Shown: positions 55,812 to 64,000 of the stretch, piece after piece
How positions within the stretch are numbered: position 1 is the first letter of the stretch
Layout of the letters: each line of letters starts with the position of its first letter
Source: Streptomyces cyaneochromogenes
GTDB lineage: Bacteria; Actinomycetota; Actinomycetes; Streptomycetales; Streptomycetaceae
Direction of reading: 5' to 3'
Length of the DNA: 64,000 nt
Assembly (NCBI RefSeq): GCF_003963535.1
Contig: NZ_CP034539.1
Span: 1,736,001-1,800,000 of the forward strand
Notes under the pieces: generated by a model
The model's database searches: none
What the model saw: the letters and a program-made list of their open reading frames with translations, nothing else
Told to the model about the DNA's origin: nothing
Made by a program: the position numbers and the translations under genes

Positions 55812-57338
55812 TCATGCTGCTTCCGTCCTGTCGGCGGCCATCCCGGCCGCGTCCAGCAGGGCCGTCCCCACGATCAGGTCGGCCCCGCCGAACTCGGGAT
55901 CGTCCAGCTCCGTCCCGTCGTCCACGGCGAACAGCAGCTTCTCCTCGCCCTGCCGATAGGCGGTCCCGACAGGGGGACTTGCCGCGTGAACGGCCATCAA
56001 CGCCACGAGATACGGAAGGTCCGGGTCCTGGCGACGCGCCTGAGCCAACAGGCCCGACAACCGGCGGGGCGCATCTGGCGGCAGGTCCAGCAGTTCCGTC
56101 GCCGCGGCCAGCTGTTCCTCGCTGAACCGGCTGTCGTCCGGCGTCGCGATGAGGTCGGGCTCGGGCATCTCCGCTCCGAGGTGCTCGCGCTCCACGGGCG
56201 GCGTCAGCAGTATGTCGACGAGGTCGCCGACCCGCACGGACAGCGGCGTACGCATGCCCGTCCCGCGCGCGAAGAAGGCGTCCGTGACCCGGACGGCCTG
56301 CTCCAGGGGCAACGGCAGGACGGGGGCGAGGAGATGGCCGTACAAATCCGTCCCCGACGTCGTCATCGGTGTCGCGAAGGCCTGCCGGTCCTGCTCTGCG
56401 CGGAACAGGGGGCCGGCCTCCAGCAGGCGTGACTGCAGCTGCGTGTGCCGTCGGATGCAGTCCTTGACGATGTCGACGAGCTCGGCCGCGCGGCGCTTGT
56501 GCTCCGCGTCCTCGGTCTCGTCGCGGGCCTTGCGGATGTTGGTGAGGATCGCGTTCTCGTGGCGGTACCGGTCGGCGACGTGGTCGAGCGCCTCGGCGAT
56601 CATGTCCGGTACGGAGTTCAGCCAGTCGACCGACCGGACGTTGCGCCGGGTCGCGTCGAGGGCCCTGCGGAGCGTCTCCGAGTACTGCACGGTCCGGTAC
56701 CGGGCCTGCTCGGCGGCCAGTTGCGCGTCGGCGAGGCGGCCGCGGTTGATCAGGACCTCCAGCTTGACCTCGGCGGCGATCTGGGCGCTGGTGACATCGG
56801 TGTCGAGGGCGCCGACGAGGACGTTGACCGCCTCGTCGGTCGTCCGCAGGTACACCGTGCCGCCCGGCCCCGGCACCTCCTCGATCAGCTTGAAGTCGTA
56901 GTCACGGCGGACATAGCTGCCGTCCGGCGCGAACGTGCCGTACACGGCCCTGAAGCCGCGGTCCACGCTGCCGACGTTGATCAGGTTCTCCAGGACCCAG
57001 CGGGCCACCCGCTCGTGCTCGGTGACGGGGCGCCGCGGGGCCTGGGCGGCGATGCGGGGGATGAGCCGGGCGACGATCTGGTCGTGGTCGGCGCCCGTGT
57101 CGAAGTCCATGTTGAGCGTGACCAGGTCGATGGCGGCGAGCGCCACCTCGGCCATGCCGTACACCGAGTACTCGCCCGCGAGGTTGGCCTTGCGCGCGTC
57201 GAGGTCGTGCAGCGGCGCGGTGCAGGCGAGCGCGCGCAGCCGCCGCGCCAGCCCCTCGTCGGCGGCCGGGCCCGGAGCAGGGCGCGGCCCCGCGCTGAGC
57301 TGGGGCGGAACACGGTCCGTCGATGCGGGTGAAGTCAC
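55812..57338 (-). CDS. first subunit of the SMC-like operon (candidate MksF/JetA-type kleisin)
   Basis: 508 residues from GTG 57338; a TTG at 57368 is in frame but a poor start. No catalytic motif. It is largely helical: EYSVYGMAEVALAAIDLVTL, then NVGSVDRGFRAVYGTFAPDG, a long central helical stretch (LADAQLAAEQARYRTVQYSE to AILTNIRKARDETEDAEHKR), and a C-terminal winged-helix-like region (SRFSEEQLAAATELLDLPPD). Length and first place in the operon suit an MksF/MukF/JetA kleisin that would bridge the SMC heads. Assignment rests on context and general architecture. Confidence 0.65.
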   Translation of the reverse strand: MTSPASTDRVPPQLSAGPRPAPGPAADEGLARRLRALACTAPLHDLDARKANLAGEYSVYGMAEVALAAIDLVTLNMDFDTGADHDQIVARLIPRIAAQAPRRPVTEHERVARWVLENLINVGSVDRGFRAVYGTFAPDGSYVRRDYDFKLIEEVPGPGGTVYLRTTDEAVNVLVGALDTDVTSAQIAAEVKLEVLINRGRLADAQLAAEQARYRTVQYSETLRRALDATRRNVRSVDWLNSVPDMIAEALDHVADRYRHENAILTNIRKARDETEDAEHKRRAAELVDIVKDCIRRHTQLQSRLLEAGPLFRAEQDRQAFATPMTTSGTDLYGHLLAPVLPLPLEQAVRVTDAFFARGTGMRTPLSVRVGDLVDILLTPPVEREHLGAEMPEPDLIATPDDSRFSEEQLAAATELLDLPPDAPRRLSGLLAQARRQDPDLPYLVALMAVHAASPPVGTAYRQGEEKLLFAVDDGTELDDPEFGGADLIVGTALLDAAGMAADRTEAA

Positions 57339-57429
57339 GGTGCACAGACTAGGTCCTCGGTCTGACAACGACCCAAACGACGCAGATGCGCCCGGGCGTC
57401 ACGGATGTCACACCGAGGCGGCTCAGGCG

Positions 57430-58125
57430 CTAGCCGTCGTCCCCGACGCGACGCCTGTACACCTCCACGACCCGCTCCAGCGAGTCGCGCAGGTACACGG
57501 CGAGCAGCCTTTCGGCCTCCGCCCTGTCCCCCGTCTCCAGTGCCTGCAGGATCTGCTGGTTTCTGGCCAGGTACGGCTCGTGCAGCCGGCGCGGGTCGTC
57601 CACCACGTGGAACGCCAGGCGCAGCTCCGCGAAGACACTGCGCATCAGTTCGTCGGTACGGTCACTGCCCGCGAGGGCGACCAGCTCACGGTGGAAGTGG
57701 ATGTTGGCCGTACCCAGCGCTTTCCAGTCACCTTCGCGCGTCGCCCGCTGCCCCTGCGCCACGGCCTCGGCAAGGCGGTCGACGTCGTACGGCGGCTCCC
57801 CGAGCCCTCGCACGACCGCACACTCGACGAGCCCGCGCGTGCGGTAGATGTCCTCGACGTCCTCGACGGTCAGCACCCGGACGAAGACGCCCCGGTTCAG
57901 CTCGTGCACGAGCAGGCGTTCATGCGTGAGCAGCCGGAACGCCTCGCGCAGCGTGTTGCGGGAGACGCCGAGCGCGCCGCCGATGCTGTCCTCCGACAGC
58001 CGGGTGCCGGGTGGGAAGAACCCCTCCGCGATGCGGCTCCGGAGGATGTCCGAGACACGCTCCGCGGTGCTGGTGCGGCCCAGGAGGGCGCGGTCCTCGG
58101 CGAGTGAGGTCAGCTGCTCTGCCAT
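57430..58125 (-). CDS. GntR-family (FCD) transcriptional regulator, likely of the pxp operon
   Basis: 231 residues from ATG 58125 (MAEQLTSLAEDRALLGRTST). N-terminal GntR winged helix: AERVSDILRSRIAEGFFPPG, TRLSEDSIGGALGVSRNTLR and EAFRLLTHERLLVHELNRG. The C-terminal FCD ligand domain has the metal-binding His pattern (NIHFHRELVALAGSDR, RLHEPYLARNQQIL). It is divergent from the MFS-DUF1445-pxpABC genes, with a perfect palindrome between them, so it most likely represses those genes and responds to their substrate. It lies 91 bp upstream of the SMC-like operon on the same strand. Confidence 0.88.
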   Translation of the reverse strand: MAEQLTSLAEDRALLGRTSTAERVSDILRSRIAEGFFPPGTRLSEDSIGGALGVSRNTLREAFRLLTHERLLVHELNRGVFVRVLTVEDVEDIYRTRGLVECAVVRGLGEPPYDVDRLAEAVAQGQRATREGDWKALGTANIHFHRELVALAGSDRTDELMRSVFAELRLAFHVVDDPRRLHEPYLARNQQILQALETGDRAEAERLLAVYLRDSLERVVEVYRRRVGDDG

Positions 58126-58173
58126 GCCGGAATTCAATCGCAGATTACAAGAACGAAACAACATGGGTATTGA

Positions 58174-58192
58174 GGGATCGTTGAACGATCCC
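58174..58192. promoter_or_regulatory. 19-bp palindromic operator between gntR and the pxp operon
   Basis: GGGATCGTTGAACGATCCC, perfectly symmetrical about the central G (58183). It is of the GTT/AAC type bound by GntR/FCD regulators. It lies 48 bp upstream of the gntR start and 68 bp upstream of the MFS start. Confidence 0.7.
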
Positions 58193-58260
58193 CTACGGTG
58201 CTACGAACCGGCACGGCTCAGTCCCCAGCGCCCTCCGTCCCCCCTCTCTGCGAGGTGCCC

Positions 58261-59559
58261 ATGAGCTCGACCCCTCCACCGCAGGCCCTGACAGACGCCC
58301 ACCCCACCACTGACGAACGCGCCGCCGACGACGGCGCGTTCGGCTGGTTGCGCGCCCTCGGCCCGCGCGGCCGCCGCGCCTTCGCGGGCGCTTTCGGCGG
58401 ATATGCCCTGGATTCGTACGACTACTTCACACTGCCGTTGAGCATGGTGGCGCTGGCCGCCTACTTCGGCCTGGACAGCGGTCAGACCGGCCTCTTCACC
58501 ACCGTCACGCTCGTGGTCTCCGCGGTCGGCGGCGCGCTCGCGGGTGTGCTGGCGGACCGGATCGGCCGGGTCAAGGCGCTGATGATCACGGTCATCACCT
58601 ACGCGGTCTTCACCGTGGCCTGCGGCTTCGCGCCCAACTACGAGTGGCTGCTGGTCTTCCGCGCCCTCCAGGGCCTCGGCTTCGGTGGCGAATGGGCGGT
58701 CGGCGCGATCCTCGTGGCCGAGTACGCGACCGCCAAGCACCGGGGCCGCACGCTCGGTGCGATCCAGAGCTCGTGGGCGGTCGGCTGGGCACTGGCCGCG
58801 ATCATGTACACGCTGGTCTTCTCGCTCGTCGACGAGGACCTCGCCTGGCGCGTGATGTTTTGGACCGGCGCGCTGCCCGCGCTGCTCGTGATCTGGATGC
58901 GGCGCCGCGTGCACGACGCCCCGGAGGCGGTGGCCGTGCGTGAACAGAGCGCCGGGAAGGGGTCGTTCGCGGCGATCTTCAAGCCCGGTCTGCTGCGTAC
59001 GACGATCTTCGCGGGGCTGCTCTCCACCGGCGTCCAGGGCGGTTACTACACCCTCGCCACCTGGGTGCCGACCTACCTCAAGACCGAGCGCGACCTGTCG
59101 GTCGTCGGCACCGGCGGCTATCTGACGTTCCTGATCTCGGGCGCCTTCATCGGCTATCTGACCGGCGGTTACCTCACCGACCGGCTGGGCCGGCGACGCA
59201 ACATCTGGCTGTTCGCGCTGCTGTCGGCGGTCTGCATCCTGGCGTACGCCAACATCCCCAGCGGCGCCAACACCCTGCTCCTGGTGCTCGGATTCCCGCT
59301 CGGGTTCTGCATGTCGGCGATCTTCAGCGGCTTCGGGTCCTACCTGAGCGAGCTGTACCCGACGGCGGTGCGCGGCACGGGACAGGGCTTCACGTACAAC
59401 ACCGGCCGCGCCGTGGGCGCGATCTTCCCGACCACGGTCGGCTTCCTTGCCGACAGCTGGGGTGTGGGCGGCGCGCTGGTCTTCGGTGCGATCGGCTACG
59501 GCATCGCCGCACTGGCCCTGCTCGGACTGCCGGAGACGCGCGGGAAGGAGCTGGTGTGA
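58261..59559 (+). CDS. MFS transporter, probably for 5-oxoproline or a related acid
   Basis: A 432-residue, 12-helix major facilitator protein of the sialic acid/sugar acid type. Motifs: [20 protein letters not shown] (typical of acid:proton symporters), [34 protein letters not shown] and [10 protein letters not shown]. The start of the DUF1445 gene overlaps its stop (GTGA), and pxpABC follows, so import of 5-oxoproline or a related compound is inferred. ATG 58261 lies 68 bp after the palindromic operator. Confidence 0.85.
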   Translation: MSSTPPPQALTDAHPTTDERAADDGAFGWLRALGPRGRRAFAGAFGGYALDSYDYFTLPLSMVALAAYFGLDSGQTGLFTTVTLVVSAVGGALAGVLADRIGRVKALMITVITYAVFTVACGFAPNYEWLLVFRALQGLGFGGEWAVGAILVAEYATAKHRGRTLGAIQSSWAVGWALAAIMYTLVFSLVDEDLAWRVMFWTGALPALLVIWMRRRVHDAPEAVAVREQSAGKGSFAAIFKPGLLRTTIFAGLLSTGVQGGYYTLATWVPTYLKTERDLSVVGTGGYLTFLISGAFIGYLTGGYLTDRLGRRRNIWLFALLSAVCILAYANIPSGANTLLLVLGFPLGFCMSAIFSGFGSYLSELYPTAVRGTGQGFTYNTGRAVGAIFPTTVGFLADSWGVGGALVFGAIGYGIAALALLGLPETRGKELV

Positions 59560-60434
59560 ACCGTATGGAGGAGCGCCCGCTCACCGTCGGCCCGGACGAC
59601 CGTCCGCTCACCGTCGCGTCGGACGACCGCCCGCTCACCCTCGTCGACGAGCACGCGCACGCGTGGAGCCCGAAAACGGCACGGGCCCGATTCCGGGAGG
59701 GCCTGACCGGTCCCACGGCCGGGGTCGCGGCGGGCCACACCCAGGTCAACCTGATCTCGGTGCCCGTCGACTGGGCGTACGACATGCTGCTGTTCTGCCA
59801 GCGCAACCCCAAGCCCTGCCCCGTACTCGACGTCACCGACGCCGGTTCCTGGACGAGCGTCCTCGCCGACGGCGCCGATCTGCGCACCGACCTGCCGCGT
59901 TACCGGGTATGGGAGGACGGCGAGTTGGTGGACGAGCCGACGGACGTGCGTGCCCACTGGCGGGGTGACCTGGTGTCGTTCCTGATCGGCTGCAGCTTCA
60001 CCTTCGAGTGGACGCTGGCCGCGGCGGGCGTCCCGATCCGCCACGTCGAGCAGGGCCGCAACGTCCCGATGTACGTGACCAGCCGCCAGTGCCGTCCGGC
60101 CGGGAGGCTGCGTGGACCGATGGTGGTCTCCATGCGCCCGGTGCCACCGCAGCACCTGTCGGCGGCGCTGCGGGAGACCAGCCTCCTCCCGGCCGTGCAC
60201 GGCAGCCCCGTGCACTGCGGCGACGCCTCGGCGCTGGGCATCGCCGACCTGGGCCGCCCGGACTTCGGCGATCCGGTGGACGCCGAGCCCGACGACATCC
60301 CGGTGTTCTGGGCCTGCGGAGTGACACCGCAGGCCGCGGTGATGGCCTCGCGCCCGCCGTTCGCCATCACCCACGCACCGGGGCAGATGTTCCTGACCGA
60401 CGCCCGCGACGAGCAGTACCGCGTCGTCGCCTGA
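59556..60434 (+). CDS. DUF1445 family protein (D-glutamate cyclase / putative hydro-lyase)
   Basis: 292 residues from GTG 59556, which overlaps the MFS stop. From residue 30 it is a DUF1445 domain: [57 protein letters not shown] and [16 protein letters not shown]. Relatives include mammalian D-glutamate cyclase, which converts D-glutamate to 5-oxo-D-proline. That fits the adjacent 5-oxoprolinase genes. The N-terminus has an odd 9-residue repeat, [27 protein letters not shown], not part of the family. Confidence 0.88.
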   Translation: MNRMEERPLTVGPDDRPLTVASDDRPLTLVDEHAHAWSPKTARARFREGLTGPTAGVAAGHTQVNLISVPVDWAYDMLLFCQRNPKPCPVLDVTDAGSWTSVLADGADLRTDLPRYRVWEDGELVDEPTDVRAHWRGDLVSFLIGCSFTFEWTLAAAGVPIRHVEQGRNVPMYVTSRQCRPAGRLRGPMVVSMRPVPPQHLSAALRETSLLPAVHGSPVHCGDASALGIADLGRPDFGDPVDAEPDDIPVFWACGVTPQAAVMASRPPFAITHAPGQMFLTDARDEQYRVVA

Positions 60435-60453
60435 CGGAAGAAACAACGGACGC

Positions 60454-61212
60454 ATGACCTCCATCGATCTCAACGCCGACCTCGGCGAGGGCTTCGGCCG
60501 CTGGCAGCTCACCGACGACGAACGGCTCCTGTCGGTCGTCACGAGCGCCAACGTGGCCTGCGGCTTCCACGCGGGGGACGCGGCCACCATGCGGCGGGTG
60601 TGCGAGCTGGCGGCCGCGCGCGGGGTGCGGATCGGCGCCCAGGTCTCCTACCGGGACCTGGCAGGGTTCGGGCGGCGCGCCATGGACGTGCCGCCCGCCG
60701 AGCTGGCGGCCGAAGTGGCCTACCAGATCGGCGCCTTGGAGGTCTTCGCGCGAGCGGCGGGCACGCGCGTGTCGTACGTCAAACCGCACGGCGCGCTCTA
60801 CAACCGCGTCGTGCACGACGAGGAGCAGGCCGGCGCGGTCGTCGACGGCGTGCTCCTGGCGGACGCCGCGCTGCCCGTGCTCGGCCTGCCCGACTCCCGG
60901 CTGCTGGAGGTGGCCGCCAAGGCCGGGCTCCCGGCCGTCGAGGAGGCGTTCGCGGACCGTGCTTACACCGACCAGGGCACACTCGTCCCGCGTGGCCAGG
61001 ACGGCGCCGTGGTCACCGACCCGGAGACCGTCGTGGAACGCTCCATCGGTCTGGCCCGCTCGGGCGTGGTCACCTCGCACTCCGGGGCAGAGGTAGCGGT
61101 ACGCGCGCGTTCCCTGTGCCTGCACGGGGACACGCCCGGCGCCGTCGAGCTGGCCCGACGGGTTCGGGCGCGGCTGGAGGAGTCGGGGGTCCTGGTGGAG
61201 GCCTTCGTATGA
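60454..61212 (+). CDS. pxpA: 5-oxoprolinase subunit A (LamB/YcsF family)
   Basis: 252 residues. LamB/YcsF signature: SIDLNADLGEGFGRWQLTDD, then VTSANVACGFHAGDAATMRR, GAQVSYRDLAGFGRRAMD, VSYVKPHGALYNRVVHDEEQ and DRAYTDQGTLVPRGQDGAVV. With PxpB and PxpC it opens 5-oxoproline to glutamate using ATP. It overlaps pxpB by 4 bp (ATGA) and lies 19 bp after the DUF1445 gene, all in one operon. Confidence 0.95.
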   Translation: MTSIDLNADLGEGFGRWQLTDDERLLSVVTSANVACGFHAGDAATMRRVCELAAARGVRIGAQVSYRDLAGFGRRAMDVPPAELAAEVAYQIGALEVFARAAGTRVSYVKPHGALYNRVVHDEEQAGAVVDGVLLADAALPVLGLPDSRLLEVAAKAGLPAVEEAFADRAYTDQGTLVPRGQDGAVVTDPETVVERSIGLARSGVVTSHSGAEVAVRARSLCLHGDTPGAVELARRVRARLEESGVLVEAFV

Positions 61213-61826
61213 GGGCGCTGCCCGTCGGCGACGACGCCCTGCTCGTCGAGGTGAACTCGGGCGAGGAGGCGCGGGCACTGCACGCGGAGCTGCTGCGCCG
61301 CCGTGCCGAGGGCTCGCTGTCGGTCCGTGAGATCGTCCCCGCGGCCCGCACGGTCCTGCTCGACGGCCTCGCCGCACCGTCCCGCGTGGCCTGCGAGCTG
61401 GCCATGTCCGAAGTGCCGCCCGCTCCCCCACGCGCGCGTGACGTCGTCGAACTCCCGGTGCGCTACGACGGCCCCGACCTGGCGGACGTCGCCGCGCACT
61501 GGGGCGTCTCCGCGCACGACGTGGCCCGTATCCACGCGGACATCGAGTTCAGCGTCGCCTTCTGCGGATTCGCCCCCGGGTTCGGCTATCTGACCGGTCT
61601 GCCGCCGCGCTACGACGTCCCGCGCCGGGCCACTCCGCGCACGGCCGTCCCCGCCGGTGCGGTGGCGTTGGCGGGCCCGTACACGGGCGTGTACCCGCGC
61701 TCGTCGCCGGGCGGCTGGCAGCTGATCGGCACCACGGACACCGTGCTGTGGGACCACACGCGCGTGCCGGCCGCGCTGCTGTCGCCAGGCACGCGCGTGC
61801 GCTTCGTTCCGGTGGGGAGCTCATGA
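61209..61826 (+). CDS. pxpB: 5-oxoprolinase subunit B (KipI family)
   Basis: 205 residues from ATG 61209. KipI/allophanate hydrolase subunit 1 family: MRALPVGDDALLVEVNSGEE, VVELPVRYDGPDLADVAAHW, IEFSVAFCGFAPGFGYLTGL, VPAGAVALAGPYTGVYPRSS and GGWQLIGTTDTVLWD. Its stop overlaps the pxpC start (ATGA). It partners PxpC in binding ATP and substrate. Confidence 0.95.
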   Translation: MRALPVGDDALLVEVNSGEEARALHAELLRRRAEGSLSVREIVPAARTVLLDGLAAPSRVACELAMSEVPPAPPRARDVVELPVRYDGPDLADVAAHWGVSAHDVARIHADIEFSVAFCGFAPGFGYLTGLPPRYDVPRRATPRTAVPAGAVALAGPYTGVYPRSSPGGWQLIGTTDTVLWDHTRVPAALLSPGTRVRFVPVGSS

Positions 61827-62692
61827 CCGACCGCGCCTTCTCCGTCGTACGCGCCGGGGCGCTCACCACCGTCCAGGACCTCGGCCGTGCCGGGCACGCC
61901 CACCTCGGTGTGCCGCGCTCGGGTGCGCTGGACGGGCCGGCGGCGGCGCTGGTCAACCGTCTGGTGGGCAACGCCCCCGAGGCGGCGGTACTGGAGACCA
62001 CGCTGGGCGGCTGCGCGGTGCGGCCTCGCTCCACAGTCACCGTGGCGGTCGGTGGCGCCCCGTGCCGGGTCACGGTGAACGGACGCCCGGTCGCGTGGGG
62101 CGCTCCGGTGCGCGTGCCCGCCGGCGCGCTCCTGGACGTCGGCGCGGCGGACTCCGGCGTACGCAGCTATGTGGCCTTCTCCGGCGGCATCGCCGTCGAG
62201 CCGGTCCTGGGCAGCCGTTCCACGGACCTGCTGTCCGGCCTCGGCCCACCGCCGCTCACGGACGGCGCGGTGCTGCCCCTGGGCAGGCCGACGCGGCTCC
62301 ACGCGCGCGTGGACGTCGCGCCGCAGCCGGCGCCGCCTGCCGAGCTGGTGCTGCGTGTCACGCTGGGCCCGCGCGACGACTGGTTCACCCCGGCGGCCGT
62401 GCGTGCCTTCACCACCCGCGCGTACAGCGTCTCCGCCGCGAGCAACCGCATCGGGCTGCGCACCGAAGGCCCCGCCCTGGAACGGGCGCTCACCAGCGAA
62501 CTCCCCAGCGAGGGCGTGGTCCTGGGCGCGGTCCAGGTTCCGCCCGACGGCCGACCGGTCGTGTTCCTGGCCGACCATCCGACCACGGGCGGCTACCCGG
62601 TGATCGCCGTCGTCCGCGCGGCCGACCTCCCGGCCGCCGCACAGGCGGTACCGGGCACCCCGATCCGCTTCGTGGCCGTACGCCACCGCTGA
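61823..62692 (+). CDS. pxpC: 5-oxoprolinase subunit C (KipA / biotin-dependent carboxyltransferase-like family)
   Basis: 289 residues from ATG 61823, with GGGGAG upstream. KipA/AHS2 family: FSVVRAGALTTVQDLGRAGH, VPRSGALDGPAAALVNRLVG, LETTLGGCAVRPRSTVTVAV, YVAFSGGIAVEPVLGSRSTD and SNRIGLRTEGPALER. Last gene of the MFS-DUF1445-pxpABC operon. The region after it holds short GC repeats and no further gene in this direction. Confidence 0.94.
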   Translation: MTDRAFSVVRAGALTTVQDLGRAGHAHLGVPRSGALDGPAAALVNRLVGNAPEAAVLETTLGGCAVRPRSTVTVAVGGAPCRVTVNGRPVAWGAPVRVPAGALLDVGAADSGVRSYVAFSGGIAVEPVLGSRSTDLLSGLGPPPLTDGAVLPLGRPTRLHARVDVAPQPAPPAELVLRVTLGPRDDWFTPAAVRAFTTRAYSVSAASNRIGLRTEGPALERALTSELPSEGVVLGAVQVPPDGRPVVFLADHPTTGGYPVIAVVRAADLPAAAQAVPGTPIRFVAVRHR

Positions 62693-62702
62693 CGCGCCCC
62701 CT

Positions 62703-62771
62703 CCCGCCACGCACGCGTGGGCAACGCCGTCTCCCACACGCGTGGGCAACGCCACCCCCGCCACGCACGCG
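62703..62771. repeat. short GC-rich direct repeats
   Basis: ACGCGTGGGCAACGCC occurs twice (62713-62728, 62738-62753), and CCGCCACGCACGCG occurs twice, about 54 bp apart, around them. Likely a small tandem duplication between convergent genes. Confidence 0.6.
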
Positions 62772-62775
62772 CGCG

Positions 62776-63813
62776 CTACGCCGCCTCCGGCGCGGGCTGC
62801 GGCTCCGGGACCAAGCGACGGTCGGACAGGGGCAATCCCTCCGGCAGGGGCCGGTGCTCAGGCACCGCCCGATGATCGGTCAACACCATGGGCTCGGCCG
62901 CCGGACGCGGCTCGGGCCATCCCTTCCACTCGGGCATCCCCACGCTGTCGGGCATCCCCACGCTGTCGGGCATCCCCATCCACTCGGGCGCCGACAGCCC
63001 GGCCAACGCCATGGAGACCCCGTGTGCCGCTCGCCGGTCGAGCCGGTCGGTGGTGCCCTTCGCGCGGTGCCGCATCTCGACGGCGGCGAGGCGCACCAGC
63101 TGCGGCAGCAGGTCGTTGCACCGCCGGATCACCCAGGCGGTACCCGCCGTGGCCAGCCACAGCAGGCTCGCCGACTTGGTGGGCGGCGGGAACTCGGGCT
63201 CGGGCGAGGGCGCGGTCTGCGTCGCGAGGCCCCTGTGCGCCAGCATCGCGTGGAAGCGCAGGGCGATCTGCCGGTGCCCGCGCTCCCCGGGATGCAGCCG
63301 GTCCGAGCTCCACATCGAGCGTTCCATGATCCAGTCGTCGTCGACCGCGTGCAGATGCACCGCCCCGTACCGCTCGGACAACGTGTGGACCACATGGTTG
63401 ACGGCCCGCTGCCGCCGAGCCAGCGGGTTGCCCAGGATGCCCGGCAGTCCCAGCATCGTGCCCGGGTCGGGCAGGCAGGCCGTGAGCACGGCCGTGCCCT
63501 GACGGGTGAAGGAGGCGTAGACCTTGTCGAGGCGTTCCGCGATCTTCTCGATGTCGAAGGTGCTGCGCAGTGTGTCATTGACGCCCACGAGGACGGACGC
63601 GACGTCCGGACGCAGGGTCAGCGCGGCGGGCAGCTGGTTCTCCAGCACGTCCCGCGTCTGTGCCCCGCTGACCGCGAGGTTGGTGAACTCGGCGCACGGT
63701 TCGGACAGCCCGCCGGCGAGCAGCGCGGCCCAGCCGCGCCACCCGTTCCCGACGGGATCGCCCACCCCCTCGGTCAGCGAGTCACCGAGGGCGACGTAGC
63801 GGAGCGGTCTCAT
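62776..63813 (-). CDS. SGNH/GDSL-type hydrolase
   Basis: 345 residues from ATG 63813, with GGAGG 7 nt upstream. SGNH motifs: YVALGDSLTEGVGDP (Ser12), NLAVSGAQTRDV, VLVGVNDTLR (Asn), SSDRLHPGERGHRQIAL (Asp and His). Esterase or lipase activity is expected; the substrate is unknown. The region after residue 210 is a family-foreign tail with the repeat MPDSVGMPDSVGMPEW, encoded by an 18-bp tandem repeat (about 62932-62985). No signal peptide, so likely cytoplasmic. Its ATG overlaps the upstream gene's stop (ATGA). Confidence 0.88.
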   Translation of the reverse strand: MRPLRYVALGDSLTEGVGDPVGNGWRGWAALLAGGLSEPCAEFTNLAVSGAQTRDVLENQLPAALTLRPDVASVLVGVNDTLRSTFDIEKIAERLDKVYASFTRQGTAVLTACLPDPGTMLGLPGILGNPLARRQRAVNHVVHTLSERYGAVHLHAVDDDWIMERSMWSSDRLHPGERGHRQIALRFHAMLAHRGLATQTAPSPEPEFPPPTKSASLLWLATAGTAWVIRRCNDLLPQLVRLAAVEMRHRAKGTTDRLDRRAAHGVSMALAGLSAPEWMGMPDSVGMPDSVGMPEWKGWPEPRPAAEPMVLTDHRAVPEHRPLPEGLPLSDRRLVPEPQPAPEAA

Positions 63814-64000
63814 GCCGCGCCCTCCGCACGCACGAAGGGACGCGCCGGCACCGCGGCGTCGTGCGCGGTGAGGAAGGCGTCCACCGCCGCGCCCCACCCG
63901 AAGCACTCCGCACGCGCGCGTGCCACCTCGCGGCGCTCGCGCTCGGGACGGTCGAGGAGCATCTCCACGGCGTCCGCGAAGGCGTCGCCGTTGTCCGCCG
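63810..64000 (-). CDS. C-terminal end of a glycosyltransferase-like protein (5' end outside window)
   Basis: About 63 residues, open to the window end: ADNGDAFADAVEMLLDRPER, then EVARARAECFGWGAAVDAFL. This resembles the C-terminal tail of GT4-type glycosyltransferases (helix after the second Rossmann domain, then the FSW-like FGW segment). The stop overlaps the start of the SGNH hydrolase by 4 bp. The main part lies outside the window. Confidence 0.55.
   Translation of the reverse strand, partial: ADNGDAFADAVEMLLDRPERERREVARARAECFGWGAAVDAFLTAHDAAVPARPFVRAEGAA

Noticed and set aside
62703..62771. Possible CRISPR-like repeats
   Set aside because: Only two short copies with no regular spacers and no cas genes.

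Overview
The window is high-GC DNA with GTG/TTG starts, ATGA/GTGA stop-start overlaps, a tRNA-free 16S-23S spacer, and a set of actinobacterial families (GarA-like FHA protein, FtsR, DUF881/small basic protein, conservon genes, EIIA-Crr/PtsI). All of this points to a Streptomyces chromosome, in the core rather than the terminal arms. I see no transposase, integrase, CRISPR array or tRNA gene.

Region 1 (1-6500): the C-terminal end of an APC permease, a small membrane protein, a DUF1707 gene broken by a 5-bp duplication, an HTH-Mop regulator followed by a double-Mop molybdate-binding protein, and gcvP (glycine cleavage P-protein) behind a tandem glycine riboswitch. Region 2 (6500-18000): a PRC-barrel protein, a C-rich non-coding spacer, dinB, and then a minus-strand block (MerR, bifunctional nuclease, FtsR, GarA-like FHA, DUF881, small basic protein, DUF881, mannose-1-P guanylyltransferase fused to a pseudo-phosphomannomutase, eukaryotic-type cardiolipin synthase). 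This block matches the mycobacterial Rv1822-Rv1832 neighbourhood in content and order, except that gcvH is absent.

Region 3 (18046-23600): one complete rRNA operon on the minus strand (16S-23S-5S) with leader, RNase III stem and terminator. Region 4 (23600-34800): crr and ptsI (general PTS) behind a DasR-type operator, a protein of unknown function, acetoacetyl-CoA synthetase, a GH31 alpha-glucosidase, a Nudix hydrolase, a D-Ala-D-Ala dipeptidase pseudogene that has lost its zinc-ligand segment, and a DUF35/thiolase pair.

Region 5 (34800-48500): an EAL-CBS-GGDEF protein, glpF-glpK, and a conservon (sensor kinase, roadblock, DUF742, G-protein) whose DUF742 and G-protein genes are separated by a 3.65-kb fused hydantoinase/5-oxoprolinase gene. 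Region 6 (48600-57400): an APC permease converging end to end on a three-gene operon encoding a 1560-residue SMC-like ATPase and two smaller partners. The layout is that of MksF-MksE-MksB or Wadjet JetA-B-C, but no JetD-type nuclease is present, and the Walker B glutamate position carries Asn. This is the strongest candidate here for a poorly described system.

Region 7 (57430-62700): a GntR regulator divergent from an MFS transporter, a DUF1445 protein and pxpA-pxpB-pxpC (ATP-dependent 5-oxoprolinase), with a perfect 19-bp palindrome in the shared promoter region. Region 8 (62700-64000): an SGNH hydrolase and the end of a glycosyltransferase-like gene. Two unrelated kinds of 5-oxoprolinase therefore lie about 17 kb apart. 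A 12-bp palindrome, CACGCGCGCGTG, recurs at least nine times in the window.
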